A stretch of 64,000 nt of DNA from Labedella phragmitis (GCF_004078635.1 NZ_RZNB01000007.1:1-64000), one strand, 5' to 3'. Shown: positions 24,142-33,523, counted from the stretch's first letter. Notes: generated by a model from the letters alone, not told the origin. A program made the numbers and translations.

Positions 24142-24333
24142 ACGAGCGCCCAGGGGCACGAGGCCGGCCTGCGCGGCCTGGATGACGAGGGCCTCGGGGA
24201 CGCACGCGGCGGCGAGGCCACCACGCCGCCCGCTCCAGCCGAGCTCCTTTGCCGATGGGTCGACGAGGATGTCGCCGATCTCGCCGATGTTGTTGCTCGC
24301 GCCTCTGAGGACCCGACCGAGCTCATCGCACCG
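24142..24333 (-). pseudogene. Fragment of a ROK-family regulator or kinase
   Basis: About 64 codons in one minus-strand frame read like the middle of a ROK protein: RGASNNIGEIGDILVDPS, then GWSGRRGGLAAACVPEAL. The GEIG block and the following Gly/Arg-rich segment match the ROK signature region. There is no start codon with a plausible N-terminal wHTH or ATP site, and the C-terminal part is lost. It lies in the gap of 395 bp (24054-24448) between the DUF72 and aldose epimerase genes; the rest of the gap shows nothing else. I take it as a decayed gene, perhaps a former regulator of the sugar genes to its right. Confidence 0.6.
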
Positions 24334-24448
24334 CGCGAGTCGTGACGGTCGGGGCGAGCGTGAGGGCCACACGACGACCCTCACGCTCGCTCGACGGCCG
24401 GTGCGACAGGGAGGCCGTCGAGCGTCCCCTCATGTATGGTTCGGAGCG

Positions 24449-25375
24449 ATGAGCACATCGGAGTGGTACCCCACAGGAGAACAGATCGATCTCGTCCGCG
24501 ACGGCGTCTCGGCCGTCGTCACGGAGGTCGGCGCGACGATCCGTCGCCTCGTCGTCGCGGGTGTCGATCTCGTCGAGGGCTTCGCCGCCGACGAGATCCC
24601 GAAGAGTTCGCAAGGCGCGATCCTCGTCCCCTGGCCGAACCGGGTCCGTGACGGGAAGTGGGAGCACGGCGGGCGCACGCTCCAGCTCGACCTCAGCGAG
24701 CCGAAGTTCGGCAACGCGTCCCATGGGCTGCTCCGGAACACCGCCTACGCGGTCGAGCGCCTCGCCCCCGATCGCGTCGTGCTCCGCGCGCCCGTGCACC
24801 CGACGAGGGGGTACCCGTTCAGTCTCGCGACCGAGGTGGAGTACGAGCTGACGGGAGACGGGCTCGCCGTGACGCATCGGATCACGAACCACGGGCGGGA
24901 GGCAGCCCCCGTCGGAGTGGGTGCCCACCCCTACCTCCGCATCGGTGAGACACCGACCACCGAGCTGACCCTCCGGACCACGGCGGCGACCATCGTGCTC
25001 GTCGACGAGCGGTCGAATCCCACGGGCACGGCGCCGGTGCCGCCCGAGAAGGACCTGCGCGGGGGACCGCGCGTCTCGGACGTGACGCTCGACGACGCCT
25101 TCACGGATCTCGAGCCCGTCGACGGTCGGGTCGAGCACGTGCTGACGGCGCCCGACGGCAGCACCCTCACCGTCTGGGCCGACGAGGTGTTCGCCTGGGT
25201 GCAGGCGTTCACGTCCACGACCCTGCGGCCCGGCCGCATCGCGCTCGCGGTCGAGCCCATGACGATGCCGGCCAACGCCTTCAACTCCGGCGACGGCCTC
25301 ACCTGGCTGGACCCGGGCGGCACCTTCGCGGCGCAGTGGGGGATCCGAGCGGACATCGACGAGGAGCGACGGTGA
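24449..25375 (+). CDS. Aldose 1-epimerase family protein
   Basis: A 308-residue galactose-mutarotase-like beta-sandwich protein. Family landmarks are IRRLVVAGVDLVEGF, GAILVPWPNRVRDG, HGLLRN and the GVGAHPYLRIG block with the catalytic His, with a C-terminal AVEPMTMPANAFN carrying the expected Glu. It interconverts alpha and beta anomers of a sugar. A TATGGT hexamer lies 8 nt before the ATG. The oxidoreductase gene overlaps its stop by 4 nt (GTGA), so both likely serve the same sugar. Confidence 0.9.
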   Translation: MSTSEWYPTGEQIDLVRDGVSAVVTEVGATIRRLVVAGVDLVEGFAADEIPKSSQGAILVPWPNRVRDGKWEHGGRTLQLDLSEPKFGNASHGLLRNTAYAVERLAPDRVVLRAPVHPTRGYPFSLATEVEYELTGDGLAVTHRITNHGREAAPVGVGAHPYLRIGETPTTELTLRTTAATIVLVDERSNPTGTAPVPPEKDLRGGPRVSDVTLDDAFTDLEPVDGRVEHVLTAPDGSTLTVWADEVFAWVQAFTSTTLRPGRIALAVEPMTMPANAFNSGDGLTWLDPGGTFAAQWGIRADIDEERR

Positions 25376-26412
25376 GCGGAACGACGGATAGAGCGAGACC
25401 GGCCGGATTGCGCTGGGGCATCCTCGGGACGGGCGGCATCAGCACGACCTTCGTCGAGGACGTCATGGCCGGCGGCTTCACGGTCGTCGCCGTCGGCTCC
25501 CGCTCCACGGAATCGGCGGAGCGCTTCGCCCGTGAGCACGGCATCGCCCGGGCGCACGGGAGCTACGCAGACCTCGCGGCCGACCCCGAGGTCGACGCCG
25601 TCTACATCGGTACGCCGCACCCGTTCCACGCCGAGAACGCCGTCGAGATGCTCGAGGCGGGCAAGCACGTCCTGGTCGAGAAGCCGTTCACGATCAACGA
25701 GGCCGAGGCTCGGCTCATCGCCGACACGGCCGTTCGCGTCGGGAGGGTCGCCCTCGAGGCGATGTGGACGCGCTTCCTCCCGCACATGGTGCGCGTGCGC
25801 GAGATCATCGCCTCCGGTGCGCTCGGGGAGCTGCGCTCCGTCACGGTCGACCACAACCAGGACCTGCCGGACGACCCCGGTCACCGCCTCAACGACCTCG
25901 CTCTCGGCGGTGGGGCCCTCCTCGATCTCGGCATCTACCCCATCTCGTTCACGTGGGACGTCCTCGGCGCACCGGCGGAGATCTCGGCCCACGCGATCTT
26001 CAAGGACACGGGGGCGGACGCCCAGACGGCGACGTTCTTCCGCTACGCGTCCGGCGCCATCGCCACGACCCTGTCGGCGAGCGACGCGGCAGGGCCGAAC
26101 CGCGCGACGGTCGTGGGCACGGACGGCTGGTTGGACTTCGAGAGCGTCTGGTACTCGCCGACGACGGTGCGGCACCGCGCGGCGGACGGCACGGTGCTCG
26201 AGGAGATCGACGGTGCGGTCGAGGGACGCGGGATGCGGTTCCAGGCGGCAGAGCTCGAACGTCTCGCCTCGGCCGGACAGGTCTCCGGCGAGATCCTGCC
26301 CCTCGAGCAGTCCGTCGCGATCATGGGGACCCTCGACGCCGTCCGTGCCCTCACCGGGCTGCGGTACCCCGGGGAGGGCACCGCCGACGGTGCCTCCGAT
26401 GAGCGACCATAG
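25372..26412 (+). CDS. Gfo/Idh/MocA-family oxidoreductase
   Basis: A 346-residue NAD(P)-dependent sugar oxidoreductase. Rossmann motif GILGTGGIST is near the N-terminus, and the family signature HVLVEKPFTIN with catalytic Lys follows; the DLGIYPIS block is the C-terminal domain marker. Substrate unknown. The GTG start overlaps the epimerase stop, so the genes are coupled. The end of the gene lies inside a 16-bp tandem repeat that also covers the dacB promoter. Confidence 0.92.
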   Translation: MSGTTDRARPAGLRWGILGTGGISTTFVEDVMAGGFTVVAVGSRSTESAERFAREHGIARAHGSYADLAADPEVDAVYIGTPHPFHAENAVEMLEAGKHVLVEKPFTINEAEARLIADTAVRVGRVALEAMWTRFLPHMVRVREIIASGALGELRSVTVDHNQDLPDDPGHRLNDLALGGGALLDLGIYPISFTWDVLGAPAEISAHAIFKDTGADAQTATFFRYASGAIATTLSASDAAGPNRATVVGTDGWLDFESVWYSPTTVRHRAADGTVLEEIDGAVEGRGMRFQAAELERLASAGQVSGEILPLEQSVAIMGTLDAVRALTGLRYPGEGTADGASDERP

Positions 26413-26448
26413 AGACGAGCGACTGTAGAGACGAGCGACCGTAGACTC
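26401..26448 (+). repeat. Three tandem 16-bp repeats at the oxidoreductase end and dacB promoter
   Basis: Units at 26401-26416, 26417-26432 and 26433-26448 share GAGCGAC-N3-AGA. Unit 1 contains the oxidoreductase stop codon. Each unit carries a TAGA-type hexamer (TAGAGA, TAGAGA, TAGACT); the last is 6 nt from the dacB start. Confidence 0.75.
26442..26447 (+). promoter_or_regulatory. -10 element of dacB (leaderless)
   Basis: TAGACT, 6 nt before the GTG at 26454, within the third 16-bp repeat. Confidence 0.45.
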
Positions 26449-26453
26449 GTGGA

Positions 26454-27944
26454 GTGACATCCGACGCCAGCCTCCGCCTGACGCGGGCGGAGAGGCGCGA
26501 GGCTCGGCGTGCCGCACCTCGCCACGGCCGGAGGCCCGCCGCGTTCGGCGCGGGTACGGCCGCCGGCATCGCAGTACGGACGATGTGTGCGGCTCTCGTC
26601 GCGGCCGTCATCACCGTCTCCGCCGGTGTCGGCACGACCGTCGTCGCGACGGCGGCCGTCGCCCCGACGCCCGTGCCGACCACACCGACGCCGACCGAGG
26701 ACCCGCGCATCGTCGCGGACGAGCCGGTCCCGGCGGCCGCTCCGCGCACGTGTTCCGTCGCGGCCGCAGCCGCCGATCCGCGGCTCGCGACGTTGCAGGC
26801 GCAGGTCCGCAACGCCGACACCGGTGAGATCCTCTTCGACCGGGCAGGCGCCGTCCCCAACCGGACGGCGAGCACGCTCAAGGTCGTGACGTCGGCGGCC
26901 GCGCTCGCCGTGTTCGGCGCGGACCACCGCTTCGAGACGCGCGTCGTCGCGGGCGCGGAACCCGGCACGATCGTCCTCGTCGGCGGGGGAGACGTGACCC
27001 TCAGCCGTCTGCCGTCCGGACAGCCGTCCGTCTACCGCGACACCGCACACCTCGATGATCTCGCAGCCCGCACCCTCGCGGGCTGGACGGCCGCCGGCCA
27101 CACCGAACCCGTGACCCGGATCATGCTCGACTCCTCGCTCTTCGGCGACGACTCGTGGCGTCCGGACTGGAATCCCAATGCACCGGCGGAGGGCTACCAC
27201 ACACCGGTCACCGCCCTGCAGGTCGACGGCGACCGGGAGGACCCCACGAAGAAGGGCTCCTTCCGCGGAACGGACCCGATCGGCCGCACGGGAGAGGCGT
27301 TCGCGCGCTACTTCCCCGGCGCCACACTCACGACGGGGGTCGCGCCGGCGGGCGCAGACGAACTCGCGAGCGTGCCGTCGCCCACCGTCGGATCGCTCGT
27401 CGGGGACACCCTGCTCCACAGCGACAACATGGTCGCGGAGATGCTCGCGCGCCTCGTGTCGATCGAGCTCGGCACCGGCAACACCTTCGCGTCCCTGCAG
27501 GAGGCGATCCCGACGGCCCTCGCCGACTACGGCATCCCGACCGACGGACTCACGATCGCCGACGGCTCGGGGCTCAGCACGGCCAACGCCGTGCCGCCCG
27601 CGTATCTGACCCGCTTGCTCGGTCTCGTCGAGGACGGCGTGGGCGAACTCGAAGCGGTCGAAGCCGGTCTCCCGGTCGCCGGTGAGACGGGCACCCTCGA
27701 CGAGGACGGCCGCTTCACGGGCGACAGTGCCGCCGCGGTCGGACACATCCGAGCGAAGACCGGTTACATCCGTTCCGCCTACGCGCTCTCGGGCATCATC
27801 GACGCCGCCGACGGATCCACTCTCGTCTTCACGATCTTCGCTCTCGGAACCGTCGGCGAGAACCTGCCACCGTCGACGATGATGGGCGTCGACGCCCTCG
27901 CGACGGCGTTCTACCGCTGCGGCGACACGCTCTCGAACCGCTGA
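26454..27944 (+). CDS. dacB: D-alanyl-D-alanine carboxypeptidase/endopeptidase (PBP4 type)
   Basis: A 496-residue low-molecular-weight PBP that trims or cuts peptidoglycan stem peptides outside the membrane. An N-terminal hydrophobic segment (about 40-65) serves as export signal or anchor. The catalytic motifs of class C PBPs are S140-T-L-K143, SDN at 323-325 and K435-T-G. The long TP-rich linker after the membrane segment is typical. Start GTG with a -10 hexamer 6 nt upstream. Confidence 0.93.
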   Translation: MTSDASLRLTRAERREARRAAPRHGRRPAAFGAGTAAGIAVRTMCAALVAAVITVSAGVGTTVVATAAVAPTPVPTTPTPTEDPRIVADEPVPAAAPRTCSVAAAAADPRLATLQAQVRNADTGEILFDRAGAVPNRTASTLKVVTSAAALAVFGADHRFETRVVAGAEPGTIVLVGGGDVTLSRLPSGQPSVYRDTAHLDDLAARTLAGWTAAGHTEPVTRIMLDSSLFGDDSWRPDWNPNAPAEGYHTPVTALQVDGDREDPTKKGSFRGTDPIGRTGEAFARYFPGATLTTGVAPAGADELASVPSPTVGSLVGDTLLHSDNMVAEMLARLVSIELGTGNTFASLQEAIPTALADYGIPTDGLTIADGSGLSTANAVPPAYLTRLLGLVEDGVGELEAVEAGLPVAGETGTLDEDGRFTGDSAAAVGHIRAKTGYIRSAYALSGIIDAADGSTLVFTIFALGTVGENLPPSTMMGVDALATAFYRCGDTLSNR

Positions 27945-27964
27945 CCCGGCGGATTCCCCACCGG

Positions 27965-27970
27965 TAGAGT
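27965..27970 (+). promoter_or_regulatory. -10 element of the NUDIX gene (leaderless)
   Basis: TAGAGT, 6 nt before the GTG at 27977. Confidence 0.45.
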
Positions 27971-27976
27971 CCCCCC

Positions 27977-28492
27977 GTGGCCACACCGGATTTCATCCTC
28001 GCCCTGCGCGAGAAGGTCGGCACGGCGCCGCTGTGGCTGTCCGGCGTCACGGCCGTCGTCCTGCGGGGGACGGAGACCCTCCTCGTGAAGCGAGCGGACA
28101 CGGGGGAGTGGACGCCCGTGACCGGCATCATCGATCCGGGTGAGGAACCCGCCTACGCGGCTCTGCGCGAGGTCGAGGAGGAGGCCGGGGTGACGGCTGT
28201 CGCAGAGCGGCTCGCTTGGGTCCGGGTGACCGATCCGGTCGTGTACCCCAACGGCGACCGGTCGCAGTACCTGGATCTCGTGTTCCGGCTGCGCTGGACC
28301 GGGGGCGATCCCGAACCGGTCGACGGGGAGAACACCGACGCGCGCTGGTTCCCGCTCGAGGAGCTGCCGCCGATGTCGGACGACATGCGCACGAGGATCG
28401 CCGTGGCCGTGGAGGATCGCACGGAGGCGCGCTTCCAGGCGCCTCCGAGCGGTTCGACGCAAGTGGGCGTGAGCCTTCCGTCCGGATCCTAG
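27977..28492 (+). CDS. NUDIX hydrolase
   Basis: A 171-residue NUDIX protein. The box GX5EX7REUXEEXGU is complete (G-IIDPG-E-EPAYAAL-REVEEEAGV), giving the Mg-binding helix of nucleoside diphosphate-linked hydrolases. Substrate cannot be told from sequence. The stop TAG overlaps a TAGAAT -10 element for pncA. Confidence 0.92.
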   Translation: MATPDFILALREKVGTAPLWLSGVTAVVLRGTETLLVKRADTGEWTPVTGIIDPGEEPAYAALREVEEEAGVTAVAERLAWVRVTDPVVYPNGDRSQYLDLVFRLRWTGGDPEPVDGENTDARWFPLEELPPMSDDMRTRIAVAVEDRTEARFQAPPSGSTQVGVSLPSGS

Positions 28493-28495
28493 AAT
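28490..28495 (+). promoter_or_regulatory. -10 element of pncA
   Basis: TAGAAT; expected start near 28502 leaves a leader of about 26 nt containing GAGGAGG before the ATG at 28528. Here a normal leader exists, in contrast to the leaderless genes of the window. Confidence 0.45.
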
Positions 28496-28527
28496 CGGGT
28501 CATCACCGGAACCGAGGAGGACGGGAC

Positions 28528-29121
28528 ATGGCGCGTGCGCTGCTCATCGTCGACGTGCAGAACGACTTCACCGAGGGCGGCGCGCTCGGCGTGACAGGGG
28601 GGACGGCCGTCGCCGAAGGCGTCACCGCATACCTCCGCGGCAACACGCGGCGCTACGACCTCGTGCTCGCCTCGCGCGACTGGCACGACCCCGAGGGCTC
28701 GAACGGCGGCCACTTCGCCGACGGTCTCCCCGACTACATCGACACCTGGCCGCGGCACTGCGTCGCGGGGACGCCCGGTGCGGACTACCACCCGGCCATC
28801 GACACCGCGCTCGTCGACGTCCATGTGCGGAAGGGTCAGGGCGTCCCGGCCTACTCGCTGTTCGAGGGCACGACCGACGACGGGTCGAGCGCCGGCGCCG
28901 TCCTCTCTGCGCACGGTGTGACCGAGGTCGACGTCGTGGGCATCGCGACCGACCACTGCGTCCGTGCGTCCGCTCTCGACGCCATCGAGCACGGCCTGCA
29001 CGTCCGGGTCCTCACCGACCTCGTCGCGGGCGTCGCACCCGACCCGAGTACCACCGCGCTCGCCGAGATCGTGCGGCAGGGCGGTGAGCTCATGGAGAGC
29101 GCAGCGGTCGGCGACCGCTGA
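28528..29121 (+). CDS. pncA: Nicotinamidase/pyrazinamidase
   Basis: A 197-residue isochorismatase-fold amidase that hydrolyses nicotinamide to nicotinate for NAD salvage. The catalytic triad is D9, K102 and C144 (ATDHCVRAS); the metal site lies in SRDWHDPEGSNGGHF. The homologous enzyme activates pyrazinamide in mycobacteria. A strong GAGGAGG ribosome site supports the ATG. Confidence 0.95.
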   Translation: MARALLIVDVQNDFTEGGALGVTGGTAVAEGVTAYLRGNTRRYDLVLASRDWHDPEGSNGGHFADGLPDYIDTWPRHCVAGTPGADYHPAIDTALVDVHVRKGQGVPAYSLFEGTTDDGSSAGAVLSAHGVTEVDVVGIATDHCVRASALDAIEHGLHVRVLTDLVAGVAPDPSTTALAEIVRQGGELMESAAVGDR

Positions 29122-29132
29122 TCGCGGTTTTC

Positions 29133-29171
29133 CGAGGGGCCCGGGGGTCGCACCTTCCCTCGGGCCCCTCG
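29133..29171 (+). terminator. Hairpin after pncA
   Basis: Perfect 11-bp arms CGAGGGGCCCG and CGGGCCCCTCG with a 17-nt loop, 11 nt after the pncA stop; no T-tract. The 279-bp spacer up to 29400 otherwise shows no gene. Confidence 0.55.
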
Positions 29172-29400
29172 ACGTTCGGAACGAGGACGGCCGCGGATTG
29201 CCGGCCCGAACCGGAGGGCCCGCATCCGTGAGTGGTGCCGAATCCCGCTGCTCTTCCCCCCACTCGGGGTTCATTCCGTCCGGATCGTTGGACAGGCGGA
29301 CCCTGCGCTGTCTAGTTTTTTCGTGCGGGGGCTCAGTTTCGAGTCGCGGGTTCTGAACCGCGACGGCAGTCGCTTCCGAACGGTCCAGTGAGGGGAAGAC

Positions 29401-32400
29401 ATGATGAATGTCCGGTCGAGCGCGTCGAGGATCGGCCACACGGCCGGGGCCACCGAGGCACGTCCACCCGTCAGGACGTCCCGCTCGCGACGGTGGTTCC
29501 GACTCGCGTCGATCGCCGTGGTCTCCACGATCTTCGCCTCCGCGGGAGCGGGAGCGGCGTCCGCAGCTCCCGGTGACCGCGCACAGGCCGAGGCCCTCTT
29601 CCTGAGCGGGGACGGCCTGATCGATCTCGACACCATCGCCGAGCTCGCGGGCCCGTTCTCGCAGTTCACGCCGGGCAGCGCCGAGAACGCTCCGCTCGAC
29701 GTGTCGGCGTTGGGCCTCATCGAACTCGGTCTCGGACTGCAGCTCTTCGGCGGGAACGACGTGCTCGATCTCGGCGCGACGGGCCAGTACACGGCGACGA
29801 GCGCCGACGGCGCCGTCGCGGCCTCGGGGCTCATCACGGGTACCGGGGCCATCGCGGTGGGCAACGGATCGCCCGAGCAGCGCACCAGTCTCGACCTCGG
29901 CCCCGTGCTCGACGACGTCGCGGCCGACGGGGTCGTCGACGCGCTCGCCCTCGAGCTCGACGCCCTCACCGCTCGTGCCGCGTCGGAACGCGGCGCCACG
30001 GGCGCGACCACGGACGGCGACTACCAGGTCGCGGGCGGACGGCTGCGGATCTCGGCCCCCGCACTCACCCGGGTCGTGACGGGTCTCCAGGACACCGTCG
30101 CCGGGACGGAAGCGGCGGTGGACGGGCTCGCAGCCGACGGTGGCCCGATCGATTCGACGGTCGACGGCCTCCTGGGCGGGATCGCGGCCATCCTCGACGA
30201 CGCCCTCGTCGGACTCGTGTCGCTCGACGCGCCCGCCGTGACGGCGACGCTCGACGTCGACCTCTCGTCGGTCGTCGCCGACGCGATCGCCGACGACTTC
30301 GTGAGCGGCCCCGTGACGATCGACCTCGGGGCTGGCGAGATCCTCGTCGATCTCGACGAGCTCTACACCCTCAACGAACTCGCCCCGAACACCCGGCTCC
30401 TCGACGACCCGGTCGTGAACGCGCAGATCACCGAGGCGATCAGCGACATCCTCACCGACCAACTGCCGACCGCAGTGGTCGGGGCCGTCTCCGACGTGCT
30501 CGACGAGACGACTCTCACGATCGACATCGCCGCCGCCGTCGAGGCGCTCGGGCTGCCGCTCGGTGACCTCGCGATCACGATCGTCGGTTCCGTCGGCGGC
30601 TTCCTCGGATCCGAGGGTGAGTCGGCGCCGGTCGTCGACCTTGACGGAACCGAGATCCTCGGCCTCGACCTCGGCGTGATCCTCGCCCCGATCACCGACT
30701 ACGTGACGGCGTCCATCGTGCCGGCCGTCGGCGGAGTCCTCGCGGGCGCACTCGACCTCCAGGGTCTCGAGACCGCGGTGACCGCGACGGGCACGGGCGC
30801 CGTGACCGCTCTCACGCCGCTCGTCGATCTGCTGGGCGAGATCGTGCGCATCACCATCAACGTGCAGGAACGGCCGGGTTCATTCCGTCACCCGGCGGGC
30901 GCCGACGCGACGTCCTTCACCCAGACCGCCGTCCGCGTCGAGGTCCTGCCCGGCGCCGCCGACGTCGTGACGCTCGACCTCGCCTCCGCGACGGTCACCG
31001 CCGCCCCGCTCGCTGCTCCCACCGTCGGCTCCGTCGCTCCCGATCGCGGGCCGGAGACCGGTGGGACGGAGGTGACGATCACCGGGACGGGATTCGACGA
31101 GCTGTCCGGACCCGAGGCGGTCCTGTTCGGTGACACGCCGGCGGCGAGCTACGTCGTCGTCAGCGACACCGAGATCACCGCGGTCACGCCCCCGAACGCC
31201 CCGGCGACCGTGCCGGTGACCGTCACGAACCCGGACGGTGCGTCGACCCCCGGCGAGTTCACGTTCTTCCCGCTCACCGACATCACGGGCGTCGACCCGG
31301 GCACCGGCTCGGAGGAGGGCGGCGACGCCGTCACGATCACGGGCTCGTGCTTCACGGGCGCGACGGACGTGTTGTTCGGCGGGACGCCCGCGGCCGAGTT
31401 CCAGGTCGTGAGCGACACCGAGATCGTCGCGACCACCGCAGCGGGCACGGGCACGGTCGACGTCACCGTCGTCAACCCGACCGAGTGCGGCGACGCGACG
31501 CTAGAGGACGCGTTCGTGTTCGTGCCGGAGGGCGCCGCGGTCGTCACGGGACTCGAGCCGGATCGCGGGCCCGAAGTCGGCGGCACTCTCGTCACGATCA
31601 CGGGCTCGGGCTTCGCCGAGGCGACGGGCGTCCTGGTCGACGGCGAGCCTGCCACCGATGTCGAGATCGTGAGCGACACCGAGATCGAGCTGACGACCCC
31701 CGCGCATGCTCCCGGGACCGTGGACGTCCAGGTGGTCACGGACGTGGGCGCGTCCGCACCCGCCGATTTCACCTACTACGGCGTCACGACCGTTGACACG
31801 GTGGACCCGGATGCCGGTCCGATCGCGGGCGGCACGACCGTCGTCATCACCGGGTCGTGCTTCACGGGAGCGACCGGAGTGCTCTTCGGCGACGTGCCCG
31901 CGACGTCGTTCGTGGTCGACAGCGACACGAGGATCACGGCCGTCGTACCCGCGGGCGCCGTGCCGGGTGCCGTCGACGTCACGGTCATCGGCGCCGGGGA
32001 GTGCGCCGACGGCGGCGAGGACGGCCCCGGGACGCTTCCGGACGGTTTCGAGTACGTGGGGGTCCCCGTCGTCACGGACCTCGACCCCGCACGCGGTCCG
32101 GTCACGGGCGGCACCGAGGTCACCATCACCGGTTCCGGCCTCGCCACGACGACCGCGGTCTCCTTCGGCGGCGTCCCGGCGACCGACATCCGCGTCGTGA
32201 GCGACGAGGAGATCGTCGCGACGAGCCCGGCATCGGAGGTGACGGGACCCGTTGAGGTGCTCGTCACCACCGCGGGCGGGTCGGTCGACGCGGGCGACTT
32301 CGACTACTTCGACGTCGGTCGGGCCACGGCCATCGACCCGGATCGCGGTCCCGAGACGGGTGGCACCGAGGTGACGATCACGGGTGAGGGGCTCGCGGAC

Positions 32401-33459
32401 ACGACGGGCGTGAGCTTCGGGGGCGTGCCCGCCGAATCGTTCGAGGTCGTCGACGACTCGACCGTCGTGGCCGTCACGCCGGCTCACCGCCCCGAGGTCG
32501 TCGACGTCGTGCTCACGAACGACGCGGGGGAGTCGGAGCCGGTCGGCTTCGAGTTCTACGACGTCGCAGCGATCGACGACGTCGAGCCGGGAATCGGCCC
32601 GGCCGCAGGAGGCACGACCGTCACGATCACCGGTTCCTGCTTCACGGGCGCGACGGCCGTGTTCTTCGGCGGCGTCGAGGCCTCGAGCTTCGTCGTCGTG
32701 AGCGATACGGAGATCCGCGCGGTCACCCCCGCGGGAGCGAGCGGCGTCGTCGACGTCACCGTGCTCGGGGCGGGGGAGTGCGGGGAGGCGACCGCACCCG
32801 ACGGCTTCCAGTACACCGACGCCCCGATCGTCACGTCCGTCGCACCGGATCGTGGTCCGGTCGACGGCGGCACCCTCGTCACCATCACCGGCGAGGGCCT
32901 GAGCGACACGACGGCCGTGACGTTCGACGGCGTCGAGGGCACCCGCCTGACCGTGGTGAGCGCCACCGAGGTCACGGTGTTCTCGCCGCCCCACCCGGCC
33001 GGCACCGTCGACCTCGTGGTCGTCGACCCGGACGGCGCATCCGTGCCGGTGAGCTTCACCTACGTCGGGGCGGATGCACCGATCCCCGGCGGGACCGGCG
33101 TCGGCGTCGTGACCCCGCCGTCCGGCCCCGCCGGCGGAGGCACGACCGTGACGATCACGGGAACGTGCTTCACCGGGGCGCAGGCGGTCTACTTCGGTGA
33201 CTCGCCGGCGGCGGGTTTCACGGTCGTGAGCGACACCGAGATCCGGGCCGTGAGCCCCGCGGGCTCCGGCAGCGTCGACGTGACCGTGATCGGTTCGGCG
33301 GACTGCGGGTCGGGAACCCTGTCCGACGCCTTCACCTATCAGACGGCACTCGCCGTGACCGGAGCGGGCGGGAGCGGGCTCGTGCTGCTCGCCCTGCTGC
33401 TGTTCCTCGCCGGTGCCGCCGGCGTGTGGTTCTCGACGCGCCGGGTGGCGCTGCGCTGA
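29401..33459 (+). CDS. Large surface protein with choice-of-anchor G-like domain and nine IPT/TIG repeats
   Basis: A 1352-residue exported protein. A long signal peptide ends in ASAGAGAASAAPG. Residues about 60-535 form an Asp/Leu-rich domain resembling choice-of-anchor G proteins. Nine IPT/TIG immunoglobulin-like repeats of about 86 residues fill about 540-1315, each with GGTxVTITG and a terminal FxY strand. Repeats 2, 4, 7 and 9 carry a Cys pair (T-C-F-T-G-A and E/D-C-G/A), the others none. The C-terminus has L1317-A-V-T-G, a hydrophobic helix and RRVALR, a class E type (LAXTG) sortase signal. Probably a wall-linked adhesin or binding protein; ligand unknown. A GAGGGGAAG site precedes the ATG. 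No sortase is in the window. Confidence 0.85.
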   Translation: MMNVRSSASRIGHTAGATEARPPVRTSRSRRWFRLASIAVVSTIFASAGAGAASAAPGDRAQAEALFLSGDGLIDLDTIAELAGPFSQFTPGSAENAPLDVSALGLIELGLGLQLFGGNDVLDLGATGQYTATSADGAVAASGLITGTGAIAVGNGSPEQRTSLDLGPVLDDVAADGVVDALALELDALTARAASERGATGATTDGDYQVAGGRLRISAPALTRVVTGLQDTVAGTEAAVDGLAADGGPIDSTVDGLLGGIAAILDDALVGLVSLDAPAVTATLDVDLSSVVADAIADDFVSGPVTIDLGAGEILVDLDELYTLNELAPNTRLLDDPVVNAQITEAISDILTDQLPTAVVGAVSDVLDETTLTIDIAAAVEALGLPLGDLAITIVGSVGGFLGSEGESAPVVDLDGTEILGLDLGVILAPITDYVTASIVPAVGGVLAGALDLQGLETAVTATGTGAVTALTPLVDLLGEIVRITINVQERPGSFRHPAGADATSFTQTAVRVEVLPGAADVVTLDLASATVTAAPLAAPTVGSVAPDRGPETGGTEVTITGTGFDELSGPEAVLFGDTPAASYVVVSDTEITAVTPPNAPATVPVTVTNPDGASTPGEFTFFPLTDITGVDPGTGSEEGGDAVTITGSCFTGATDVLFGGTPAAEFQVVSDTEIVATTAAGTGTVDVTVVNPTECGDATLEDAFVFVPEGAAVVTGLEPDRGPEVGGTLVTITGSGFAEATGVLVDGEPATDVEIVSDTEIELTTPAHAPGTVDVQVVTDVGASAPADFTYYGVTTVDTVDPDAGPIAGGTTVVITGSCFTGATGVLFGDVPATSFVVDSDTRITAVVPAGAVPGAVDVTVIGAGECADGGEDGPGTLPDGFEYVGVPVVTDLDPARGPVTGGTEVTITGSGLATTTAVSFGGVPATDIRVVSDEEIVATSPASEVTGPVEVLVTTAGGSVDAGDFDYFDVGRATAIDPDRGPETGGTEVTITGEGLADTTGVSFGGVPAESFEVVDDSTVVAVTPAHRPEVVDVVLTNDAGESEPVGFEFYDVAAIDDVEPGIGPAAGGTTVTITGSCFTGATAVFFGGVEASSFVVVSDTEIRAVTPAGASGVVDVTVLGAGECGEATAPDGFQYTDAPIVTSVAPDRGPVDGGTLVTITGEGLSDTTAVTFDGVEGTRLTVVSATEVTVFSPPHPAGTVDLVVVDPDGASVPVSFTYVGADAPIPGGTGVGVVTPPSGPAGGGTTVTITGTCFTGAQAVYFGDSPAAGFTVVSDTEIRAVSPAGSGSVDVTVIGSADCGSGTLSDAFTYQTALAVTGAGGSGLVLLALLLFLAGAAGVWFSTRRVALR

Positions 33460-33474
33460 TCCCGCCGCGGTGGC

Positions 33475-33521
33475 CACGGGGTCGGGATCAGGCGGGCGAC
33501 CGCCGGGCCCCGGCCCCCGTG
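33475..33521. terminator. Hairpin between convergent surface protein and regulator genes
   Basis: CACGGGG (33475-33481) pairs with CCCCGTG (33515-33521), with further partly matched GC pairs inside. It lies exactly between two convergent stops. Confidence 0.5.
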
Positions 33522-33523
33522 AG

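Noticed and set aside
28489-30462. 657-codon minus-strand frame
   Set aside because: Arg/Asp/Glu-rich antisense of pncA and the surface protein gene; no start signal or fold-like pattern.
33349-33363. LAVTG read as a classical LPXTG signal
   Set aside because: The second residue is Ala, which fits the LAXTG class better than the LPXTG class A signal.
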